DNA of 21,951 nucleotides from an uncultured Burkholderiales bacterium (GTDB lineage: Bacteria; Pseudomonadota; Gammaproteobacteria; Burkholderiales; Burkholderiaceae_C), in the NCBI GenBank assembly GCA_903953985.1, contig CAJBLW010000529.1:1-21951 (forward strand), written 5' to 3'. Position numbers and translations under genes: made by a program. Below the pieces are notes generated by a model. It was given only the letters and a program-made list of their open reading frames with translations, was not told the origin of the DNA and ran no database searches. Every line of letters begins with the position of its first letter. Position 1 is the stretch's first letter. Below, one piece after another: positions 16,033 to 21,951 of the stretch.

Positions 16033-17208
16033 ATGCAAGACACATCCACCTCCCGTTCGCTGCAACCTTGGCAAGTCATGTTGGGGGGCATTTGCGGCTT
16101 GGTGCTGACCATTGGCCTGGCTCGCTTTGCTTACACGCCTTTGTTGCCCGCTTTGCAGGCGCAAACCGGTTTGAATGACGCGGCCGCCGGGGGCTTGGCG
16201 GCGGTCAATTACGCGGGCTACATCGTCGGCGCCTTGGTGACCGCCTGGATGGACGATGTGCGTTGGCGTCACCGTTTTTACAGTGCTGGCCTGTGGATGG
16301 CCTTGCTCACCACGGCGGCCATGGCGTTGTCGAGTGGGTTGCCAGCCTGGGGGCTGTGGCGCTTCTTGGGCGGGTTGTGCGGGGCCACGGGCATGTTGCT
16401 CGGATCGGGCTTGGTGCTGGGCTGGCTGATGCGCCAGGGCCGCAGGCCCGAGCTGGGTGTGTTGTTCATCGGCCTGGGGCTGGGTATCGTGGTGTCGGCC
16501 CTGGGCGCTTGGGTCTTGTCCGGCATCTGGACGCTGTGGTCAGACCAGTGGCTCGCCTTTGCCGCGCTGGGCTTGGTGTTTTTTGTGCCGGCCTGGCTGT
16601 GGCGCCCACCTGTACCGCCTGCGTCCATCGCTACAGCGGCGGCTCAGGTGCAGCCATTGGTCTCGCGCCGCTGGATGGCGACCATGGCGCTGAGCTATTT
16701 TGCGGCAGGCTGGGGCTTTGTCATCAGTGCCACGTTCACCGTGGCCATTGTGGAGCGCGAACCGGCTTTGGCCGGGCAGGGTGCTTTGGCTTGGGCGTTG
16801 GTGGGCTTGGCGGCCATGCCCGCCGTGTTTTTGTGGGACCGTGTGGCCCGAAAGTGGGGTGACATCCCGGCCTTGCTGCTGGCATTTGGTCTGCAGACCG
16901 TCTCCATCTTGCTGCCGGCTTTGTCGGGTTCATTGGCAGCAGCCCTGGCCGGTGCCGTGGGCTATGGGGCGACCTTCATCGGCATCGTGAGCTTGACCTT
17001 GGCCTTGGTAGGGCGGCGTGCGCCCCAAAACCCCGGCAAGGCCATGGCCCGCTTGACCTTGAGCTACGGCGCCGCGCAAATGATCGCGCCCGTCGTGGCC
17101 GGGGCCATGGCGCAGTCCACGGGCAGTTTCAAAGGCGCTTTGTGGCTAACAGCTGCGGTGATGCTCGTGGGCATGGCGCTGCTTTTGGCATTGCCCAAAG
17201 AGACTTAA
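16033..17208 (+). CDS. YbfB/YjiJ family MFS transporter
   Basis: Inner-membrane secondary transporter with about twelve hydrophobic helices, 391 residues. The first helix carries GLARFAYTPLLPAL, the hallmark of the YbfB/YjiJ group. GLLGSG-type glycine-rich helices follow (GATGMLLGSGLVLGWLMRQG), and the second half starts near RRWMATMALSYFAAGWGFV. ATG 16033 gives the usual N-terminus (short cytoplasmic tail, then helix 1 from about residue 13). The frame is open back to 15919 but the added sequence is Cys/Arg-rich and not transporter-like. No clear ribosome site precedes 16033, so the start is moderately certain. Its stop codon overlaps that of the opposing VOC gene by 4 bases. Substrate unknown. 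Confidence 0.87.
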   Translation: MQDTSTSRSLQPWQVMLGGICGLVLTIGLARFAYTPLLPALQAQTGLNDAAAGGLAAVNYAGYIVGALVTAWMDDVRWRHRFYSAGLWMALLTTAAMALSSGLPAWGLWRFLGGLCGATGMLLGSGLVLGWLMRQGRRPELGVLFIGLGLGIVVSALGAWVLSGIWTLWSDQWLAFAALGLVFFVPAWLWRPPVPPASIATAAAQVQPLVSRRWMATMALSYFAAGWGFVISATFTVAIVEREPALAGQGALAWALVGLAAMPAVFLWDRVARKWGDIPALLLAFGLQTVSILLPALSGSLAAALAGAVGYGATFIGIVSLTLALVGRRAPQNPGKAMARLTLSYGAAQMIAPVVAGAMAQSTGSFKGALWLTAAVMLVGMALLLALPKET

Positions 17209-17912
17209 AACCCCAAGCTTTGCAGCTGCACCAGGCCTTTGGGGGTTTGCAAGTTGGCCACCAGGTTGGCTGGGCCGGTTTCGATGGCGATGCCCGCCAA
17301 ACAGATGGCTTCGTAAGCGGCTTGCAGCTTTTCGCCGCTGGGGTGGCTCACTGTCAGGCTTTGCAGTGTCACGCCAGAGCGGGGCAAACTGTTGCGCGGG
17401 TGCAGGCGCAGCGGATCGGTCGCCTCGGGCTTGCCCCACTGAATCAAGGTGGGCATGCAGCCGTTGAAGAGTCGATCGCCGTCTTCGCGCACGGTAATTT
17501 GCCAGTTGAGCGTGCCCTTGCTTGATTTGCGGCTGGCGTGCACCACCTGTCCGCGCTCGATGCCTTGGGTTCGCAAAACATGGCGGGCGGCCTTCACATC
17601 TTCGGTGCTGCTGACGAAATGGATCAGCCTGGGGCCTTGTGCCACGGCTTTTTGCAAAGCGGCGTTGTCCATGTCGAACCAGCGTGGCACCTGGGCTCTT
17701 TTGGGGATCACGGCCTGTGGGTTGATGGCGATGATTTCGAAGTAAGCCAGGGGAAATTGGGGCGAGGCGATCTTGAAGAGGCGGTTGTGGGTGCCGTATT
17801 TTTCATGCTCGCCACCGGGACCGGGGGTGATGCCCAGGGTGTCTTCGCACCATTGCACGCCTTGATCCAGAGAAGCTGCCATCACCACGAGGTGATCAAT
17901 TTGAGTTTTCAT
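17205..17912 (-). CDS. VOC family protein, glyoxalase-like domain (Glyoxalase_3 type)
   Basis: Cytoplasmic protein of 235 residues. It begins TQIDHLVVMAASLDQGVQWCEDTLGI, the first half of a VOC repeat with the expected metal His (H7), and continues with GGEHEKYGTHNRLFKI, typical of the larger glyoxalase-like PF13468 proteins. The C-terminal part (from about residue 185) contains a second, weaker strand-helix repeat. It is translated after the NlpC/P60 gene, whose last 17 bases overlap its start, so the two are probably coupled. At its 3' end it shares TTAA with the stop of the MFS gene on the other strand. Biochemical function unknown. Confidence 0.86.
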   Translation of the reverse strand: MKTQIDHLVVMAASLDQGVQWCEDTLGITPGPGGEHEKYGTHNRLFKIASPQFPLAYFEIIAINPQAVIPKRAQVPRWFDMDNAALQKAVAQGPRLIHFVSSTEDVKAARHVLRTQGIERGQVVHASRKSSKGTLNWQITVREDGDRLFNGCMPTLIQWGKPEATDPLRLHPRNSLPRSGVTLQSLTVSHPSGEKLQAAYEAICLAGIAIETGPANLVANLQTPKGLVQLQSLGF

Positions 17913-18459
17913 TTTTGGGATTGTCGCCGTTCACGGGCAATCGACGTGCACCATTGAAGCGTTTTTGCCAATAAGCACTGCGCATGTCCTCGACGTTGAC
18001 CGCTTTGCCCGCGCGGGGTGCGTGGATGAATTTGCCATCGCCCACGTAAATGCCCACATGGCTGAAGGCCCGACGCATGGTGTTGAAAAACACCAGATCG
18101 CCGGGCTTGAGTTCTTCGCGGTCAATGACCTCGGTCGCCTGGGCTTGGTCCGCAGCGCGGCGCGGCAAAATTTGACCGACCGATTTCTCGTACAGGTGGC
18201 GCACAAAGCCACTGCAATCGAAACCGGTGCTTTCGCTGCTGCCGCCGCGGCGGTAGGGCACGCCCAACAAACCCATGGCCTGCTCCACCATGCCTGCAGC
18301 TTGGTCGCCTGCTTTGTTCTTGACCGCGCTCAATTGGGTGCCGATCTGTGAGACCAGGCCCCGTTCGACCAACCCCACAGTCGGTGCTTCTTCTGTCGGG
18401 AGAGACCAAGCAGGGAGGTTCAGGGCTGTAGCCAAAGATAAAAAAATGATCCATCGCAT
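17896..18459 (-). CDS. NlpC/P60 family peptidoglycan endopeptidase, exported
   Basis: Exported cysteine peptidase of 187 residues that is expected to cut stem peptides in cell-wall peptidoglycan. The N-terminus MRWIIFLSLATALNLPAWS is a clear signal peptide. After a helical linker (about 20-60) comes the single NlpC/P60 domain: GVPYRRGGSS, the nucleophile C82 in FDCSGFV, H134 in SHVGIYVG and H146 in IHAPRAG, completing the triad. PGDLVFF (119-125) is also typical. I chose ATG 18459 because the frame upstream of it (to 18636) lacks a signal peptide and is Cys/Arg-rich. The region upstream is AT-rich and divergent to the isochorismatase-like gene. No SH3 or LysM domain is present. Confidence 0.92.
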   Translation of the reverse strand: MRWIIFLSLATALNLPAWSLPTEEAPTVGLVERGLVSQIGTQLSAVKNKAGDQAAGMVEQAMGLLGVPYRRGGSSESTGFDCSGFVRHLYEKSVGQILPRRAADQAQATEVIDREELKPGDLVFFNTMRRAFSHVGIYVGDGKFIHAPRAGKAVNVEDMRSAYWQKRFNGARRLPVNGDNPKNENSN

Positions 18460-18609
18460 ATTCTTGCAGCATAACGGATATTTTTGGCTTAATAAATAAT
18501 GTCGCCTTTCCTGTCTCAGACCACATGTTCTCCGCAGCGCCTCCATTCCACGTTTTCTGGTACCGGAGCTGCTGCGACAATCCTGACCCAGACACTCCAA
18601 GGACTGAAC

Positions 18610-19215
18610 ATGTTGATCGATGCAGATGAAAGCCAATTGGTGCTGGTGGATTTCCAGGCCCGCCTAAAACCCGCGATGCTGGACGCCGATGCCGTCTGGA
18701 CCAACGCCGCACGCCTGGCCACCTTGGCCCAAGCGCTGGCTGTGCCCACCTGGGGCACGGAACAAAATCCTTCGCGTCTGGGTGAGATGCCCCCCGAAAT
18801 CCGCAGCCACTGCCGCCAGGTGTTGGCCAAGATGCAGTTCAGCGCGGTGGAGGAGGGTTTGGGTGAATGGTTGCAGCCCGAGGCACCCCAAGTCCCCAAG
18901 GGAAATGCCCGCAGCTTGCCACGCCACCTGCAAAAACCGCAGCCCGGCGCAGAGCCTCGCAAGTCCATCGTGTTGGCTGGCTGCGAGGCGCACATTTGCC
19001 TGTTGCAAACCGCCTTGGATTTGCTGGAAGACGAGTTCGAGGTTTGGGTGGTGACCGATGCTTGCAGCTCGCGCACAGAGCGTAACCGCGATGCCGCCTA
19101 TGACCGGCTGGCCGGGGCGGGGGCTGAGTTGGTGACCGCCGAAATGGTGGCTTTTGAGTGGCTTCGCACGGCAGAGCACCCCGATTTCAAGCTGCTGCAA
19201 AGTTTGTTCAAGTGA
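18610..19215 (+). CDS. isochorismatase family cysteine hydrolase
   Basis: Cytoplasmic alpha/beta hydrolase of 201 residues with the isochorismatase catalytic set: D14 in LVLVDFQ, K74 in AKMQFSA and nucleophile C125 in VLAGCEAHICLLQTALDLLE. The family includes isochorismatases, nicotinamidases and YcaC-like enzymes; the acid-Lys-Cys triad indicates amide or related hydrolysis, substrate unknown. Between K74 and C125 there is an unusual Pro/Lys/Arg/Gln-rich stretch (about residues 89-118) that looks like an insertion. AAGGA precedes ATG 18610 by about 6 bases; farther-upstream starts to 18499 add non-conserved Ser/Thr-rich sequence. It is transcribed away from the NlpC/P60 gene. Confidence 0.9.
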   Translation: MLIDADESQLVLVDFQARLKPAMLDADAVWTNAARLATLAQALAVPTWGTEQNPSRLGEMPPEIRSHCRQVLAKMQFSAVEEGLGEWLQPEAPQVPKGNARSLPRHLQKPQPGAEPRKSIVLAGCEAHICLLQTALDLLEDEFEVWVVTDACSSRTERNRDAAYDRLAGAGAELVTAEMVAFEWLRTAEHPDFKLLQSLFK

Positions 19216-19286
19216 ACCGGCCAGGTGGGACGTGCGCTGGACAACCCTCGTCGATGATGATTTTGATCATGGGCTGAGTCAGCTTA

Positions 19287-19314
19287 TTGCAAGTCCATTG
19301 GCCATAATTATGAA
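19287..19314 (+). promoter_or_regulatory. weak promoter candidate upstream of prpE
   Basis: TTGCAA (19287-19292) and TATGAA (19309-19314) are 16 bases apart, each matching the sigma-70 consensus at 4 of 6 positions, in an AT-rich patch (CATAATTATGAATTC). It lies about 75 bases before the prpE start. Spacing is one base short and the matches are partial, so this is tentative. Confidence 0.3.
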
Positions 19315-19389
19315 TTCAGAAGCGCAGGGTGATGCAAGGACATCGCCCAATTTATCGGTTTCAACTTGGTGGGTTTTCAGGAGACATTT

Positions 19390-21288
19390 ATGGGCAATTT
19401 CACAGAATTTCACCAGCGATCGATCACCGACCGCGACGCCTTCTGGGCAGAACAGGCCAAGCTGGTGGATTGGAAAGTCCAACCCCAGCAAATTTGCGAC
19501 TACAGCAACCCGCCGTTTGCCAAGTGGTTCGTCGGCGGCCAAACCAACCTGTGCCACAACGCGGTAGACCGTCACTTGGCCGAGCGTGCCGATCAACCCG
19601 CTTTGATCTTTGTGTCGACAGAGACCGACATAGAAAAAACCTACACCTACCGTGACCTGCATGCCGAAGTGCAGCGCATGGCCGCCATCCTTCAGGATTT
19701 GGGCGTGGTCAAGGGCGACCGCGTGTTGATTTACATGCCCATGATCGCCGAAGCGGCGTTCGCCATGTTGGCTTGCGTGCGTCTGGGTGCCATCCATTCG
19801 GTGGTGTTTGGCGGTTTCGCGTCGCACTCCCTGGCCACCCGCATCGAGGACGCGACGCCCAAAGTCATCATCAGTGCTGATGCGGGTTCACGCAGCGGCA
19901 AGGTGGTGGCCTACAAGCCGCTGCTCGATGAAGCCATCCAACTGTCAGCCCACAAGCCTGCCAAGGTGGTCATGGTGAATCGAAATCTGTCCACTTTCAC
20001 GCCTGTGGCAGGACGCGATGTGGACTACGCCACCGAACGCGCCAAGCACATGGACACTGTGGTGCCTTGCGTGTGGGTCGAATCCACCCACCCCAGCTAC
20101 ACCCTCTACACCTCGGGCACCACCGGCAAGCCCAAGGGCGTGCAGCGCGACACCGGTGGCTATACCGTGGCACTGGCGGCCAGCATGCCCAATATTTTTG
20201 AAGGAAAACCCGGCGGCACGTTCTTCTGCACCAGTGACATCGGCTGGGTCGTGGGCCACAGTTACATCATTTACGGTCCTCTGATCGGCGGCATGGCCAC
20301 CATCCTTTATGAAGGCCTGCCCATCCGCCCCGACGGCGGCATCTGGTGGAGCCTGGTCGAGAAGTACAAGGTCAACGTCATGTTCAGCGCCCCCACGGCG
20401 ATCCGCGTGCTGAAAAAGCAAGACCCTGCGCTGCTGACTAAATATGATTTGTCCAACCTGCAAGCGCTGTTCTTGGCCGGTGAGCCGCTGGATGAGCCGA
20501 CTGCCAAGTGGATTTCCGAAGGCCTCAACGGCAAGGCCATCATCGACAACTATTGGCAGACTGAGACCGGTTGGCCCATCTTGAGCATTTGCAATGGCGT
20601 GGAAAAAGCGCCCAGCAAGTTTGGCTCGCCCGGCAAGGCCATTTATGGCTACAACGTCAAGTTGGTGGACGACCAGACGGGCGAAGAGCTGACCGGTGCC
20701 AATCAAAAAGGTGTGTTGACCATCGAAGGCCCTCTGCCTCCGGGCAACCTGCAAACCATTTGGGGCGATGACGAACGTTTCGTCAAGACGTACTGGAAAA
20801 CCGTGCCGAACAAGTTGGTCTACAACACCTTCGACTGGGCCGTGCGGGATGAAGACGGTTATTTCTTCATCTTGGGACGCACCGACGACGTGATCAACGT
20901 GGCAGGGCACCGCCTGGGCACCCGCGAGATCGAAGAAAGCATTTCAAGCCACTCCAACATCGCCGAAGTCGCGGTAGTGGGCGTGGCCGATCAACTCAAA
21001 GGCCAGGTGGCCATGGCTTTTGCCATCGCCAAAGACACTTCGGGTCTGGGTGATGCGGCAGCGCGGCTGAAGCTCGAAGGCGAAGTTATGAAGGTGGTGG
21101 ACAAGCAGTTGGGTGCAGTGGCCCGCCCTTCGCGCGTGTTTTTCGTCACGGCATTGCCTAAGACGCGCAGCGGCAAACTCCTGCGCCGGGCCATTCAGGC
21201 AGTAGCTGAAGGCCGCGATCCCGGCGACCTGACCACCATGGACGATCCGGCCGCCTTGCAGCAGATCGTGGACCAGATCAAGGGCTGA
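19390..21288 (+). CDS. prpE: propionyl-CoA synthetase
   Basis: Cytoplasmic ANL-family enzyme of 632 residues that makes propionyl-CoA from propionate, ATP and CoA via an acyl-AMP. Visible motifs: RLGAIHSVVFGGFA (131-144), the P-loop TSGTTGKPKG (241-250) followed by VQRDTGGYTVALAASM, which separates PrpE from acetyl-CoA synthetase, and DNYWQTETGWP and GRTDDVINVAGHRLGTREIEE. The C-terminal PKTRSGK carries the catalytic K596, which is known in this family to be switched off by acylation. AGGAGA lies about 6 bases before ATG 19390. No methylcitrate-cycle genes (prpB, prpC, prpD) are in the window, so it stands alone. An intrinsic terminator follows 20 bases after the stop. Confidence 0.95.
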   Translation: MGNFTEFHQRSITDRDAFWAEQAKLVDWKVQPQQICDYSNPPFAKWFVGGQTNLCHNAVDRHLAERADQPALIFVSTETDIEKTYTYRDLHAEVQRMAAILQDLGVVKGDRVLIYMPMIAEAAFAMLACVRLGAIHSVVFGGFASHSLATRIEDATPKVIISADAGSRSGKVVAYKPLLDEAIQLSAHKPAKVVMVNRNLSTFTPVAGRDVDYATERAKHMDTVVPCVWVESTHPSYTLYTSGTTGKPKGVQRDTGGYTVALAASMPNIFEGKPGGTFFCTSDIGWVVGHSYIIYGPLIGGMATILYEGLPIRPDGGIWWSLVEKYKVNVMFSAPTAIRVLKKQDPALLTKYDLSNLQALFLAGEPLDEPTAKWISEGLNGKAIIDNYWQTETGWPILSICNGVEKAPSKFGSPGKAIYGYNVKLVDDQTGEELTGANQKGVLTIEGPLPPGNLQTIWGDDERFVKTYWKTVPNKLVYNTFDWAVRDEDGYFFILGRTDDVINVAGHRLGTREIEESISSHSNIAEVAVVGVADQLKGQVAMAFAIAKDTSGLGDAAARLKLEGEVMKVVDKQLGAVARPSRVFFVTALPKTRSGKLLRRAIQAVAEGRDPGDLTTMDDPAALQQIVDQIKG

Positions 21289-21308
21289 CGCCCTTGCCTT
21301 GTCACCGG

Positions 21309-21332
21309 ACCTCGTCTTGGCGAGGTTTTTTT
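21309..21332 (+). terminator. intrinsic terminator after prpE
   Basis: ACCTCG (21309-21314) pairs with CGAGGT (21321-21326) around the loop TCTTGG, followed at once by a run of seven T (21326-21332). This is a textbook Rho-independent terminator and separates prpE from sucA transcription. Confidence 0.85.
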
Positions 21333-21391
21333 CTGAAAGCTATGCGCCAGTTCAGTTTGCCGTGCCTGTAAGTTTTATAGCCGACAAGCCG

Positions 21392-21400
21392 TGGCACAAT
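21392..21400 (+). promoter_or_regulatory. candidate extended -10 promoter of sucA
   Basis: TGGCACAAT (21392-21400) fits an extended -10 element (TGn followed by CACAAT, 4 of 6 to TATAAT). No good -35 is visible at the right distance, which extended -10 promoters can tolerate. A start near 21407 would produce a leader of about 115 bases. Confidence 0.4.
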
Positions 21401-21439
21401 GCGCGATGTACTCAGGCCCTTCCCATGCCACAGTCGCAT

Positions 21440-21521
21440 CCGCCAACCGGTTCAGCCGTGTCGCGGAAGGTAAAAATCACCCAACTTATGTTTCCCAGAG
21501 GGAAACGGAGGTCAGCGAAAT
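21440..21521 (+). promoter_or_regulatory. structured sucA leader, likely the Burkholderiales sucA RNA motif
   Basis: A cis-regulatory RNA named the sucA motif is known from 5' leaders of sucA in Burkholderiales, with its conserved structure reaching the Shine-Dalgarno sequence. Here a perfect hairpin GTTTCCC-AGA-GGGAAAC (21490-21506) ends at the base before GGAGGTC (21507-21513). Upstream, CCGC (21440-21443) can pair with GCGG (21463-21466), enclosing CGG/CCG (21448-21450 with 21456-21458). TCGC at 21434-21437 or 21461-21464 could pair with GCGA (21515-21518) just after the ribosome site, masking it. Placement before sucA is certain. Assignment to the named motif is by position and architecture, not by a covariance-model match. 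Confidence 0.55.
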
Positions 21522-21951
21522 ATGAGCGAGACTAATTCCGTCTATGCTGCCTATCAAGGCAACACTTACTTGTTCGGCGGCAACGCCCCGTATGTCGAAG
21601 AGATGTACGAAAATTACCTGGCCAACCCTGGTAGCGTGCCTGACTCCTGGCGCGAATACTTCGACGCCCTACAGCACGTTCCCGCTGTCGACGGCTCCAA
21701 CGCCAAAGATGTGCCGCACCTGCCCGTCATCAATGCCTTTGCCGAGCGCGCCAAGTCCGGCGGCACCAAAGTCGTCATGGCCAGCGCCGATGTCGAGATG
21801 GGCCGCAAGCGCACCGCCGTTCAGCAGCTGATTGCCGCCTACCGCAACGTGGGCCAGCGCTGGGCCGACTTGGACCCGCTCAAGCGCACCGAACGCCCCA
21901 ATATTCCCGACCTCGACCCCGCTTTCTTTGGCTTCACCGACGCTGACCAAG
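21522..21951 (+). CDS. sucA: 2-oxoglutarate dehydrogenase E1 component, 5' part (runs off window end)
   Basis: Thiamine-diphosphate-dependent E1 subunit (SucA/OdhA) of the 2-oxoglutarate dehydrogenase complex of the TCA cycle, cytoplasmic. Only the first 143 codons are in the window. The protein starts MSETNSVYAAYQGNTYLFGGNAPYVEE (in parts), followed by YENYLANPGSVPDSWREYFD (residues 30-49), the N-terminal E1o helix that contacts the E2 core. Residues RWADLDPLKR lead toward the catalytic domain, which lies beyond the window. ATG 21522 is preceded by GGAGGTC (21507-21513) at about 8 bases. The gene has its own leader and is separated from prpE by a terminator, so it most likely begins a sucA-sucB-lpd operon. 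The frame is open to the last base. Confidence 0.95.
   Translation, partial: MSETNSVYAAYQGNTYLFGGNAPYVEEMYENYLANPGSVPDSWREYFDALQHVPAVDGSNAKDVPHLPVINAFAERAKSGGTKVVMASADVEMGRKRTAVQQLIAAYRNVGQRWADLDPLKRTERPNIPDLDPAFFGFTDADQ

Noticed and set aside
19366..19389. Alternative prpE start 24 bases upstream
   Set aside because: AGGAGA is correctly spaced for ATG 19390 and the protein start matches the family there.

Overview
The window is GC-rich chromosomal DNA from a betaproteobacterium, most likely order Burkholderiales and close to Comamonadaceae. This is inferred from the protein families (Bug-type solute receptor, YbfB/YjiJ-type MFS carrier, PrpE, a Dpp-like operon with a RK-type signal peptide), from the sucA leader, which resembles a structure known only from Burkholderiales, and from overall codon use. 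It looks like ordinary core and metabolic chromosome. I see no tRNA, rRNA, CRISPR array, insertion sequence, integrase or phage gene. The only mobile-type DNA is two copies of a short palindromic REPIN-like element.

Layout. 1-1675 is the 3' part of a RecQ-family helicase gene with a degenerate phosphoribosyltransferase-like tail. 1683-1759 is the first REPIN-like element. 1831-2325 encodes an unrecognised acidic 164-residue protein. 2451-5054 carries two different M20 metallohydrolase genes in tandem, an ArgE/DapE-type and a HipO-type. 5049-5125 is the second REPIN-like element, which supplies the stop codon of the HipO-type gene. 5140-6294 (minus strand) is an M14/AspA-AstE-type deacylase gene.

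Divergent from the deacylase, 6420-13086 is a tight operon for a peptide/glutathione-type ABC importer: binding protein, two permeases and two ATPases, followed by iaaA (isoaspartyl peptidase). The organisation recalls the E. coli iaaA-gsiABCD cluster with iaaA moved to the end. Together with the two M20 enzymes and the deacylase, it suggests a region for taking up and hydrolysing peptides or N-acylated/isoaspartyl amino acids. The substrate cannot be read from the sequence.

13141-14789 holds a CaiB/BaiF CoA-transferase gene and a small VOC protein gene. They converge on an orphan Bug-type periplasmic receptor gene (14819-15853, minus). 16033-17208 is an MFS transporter gene, tail-to-tail with a VOC protein gene (17205-17912, minus), which itself follows and overlaps an NlpC/P60 cell-wall hydrolase gene (17896-18459, minus). 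18610-19215 is an isochorismatase-like hydrolase gene.

19390-21288 is prpE (propionyl-CoA synthetase), closed by a clear intrinsic terminator. The window ends in the first 143 codons of sucA/odhA (2-oxoglutarate dehydrogenase E1). Its leader carries an extended -10 promoter candidate and a 7-bp hairpin abutting the Shine-Dalgarno sequence, which fits the Burkholderiales sucA RNA motif.

Every stretch between genes is shorter than 300 bases. The longest, 21289-21521, holds the terminator, promoter candidate and sucA leader. Nothing here is clearly a new system. The items most worth a second look are the sucA leader, the REPIN-like pair, the helicase with its altered aromatic loop and PRTase-like tail, and the peptide-scavenging cluster.
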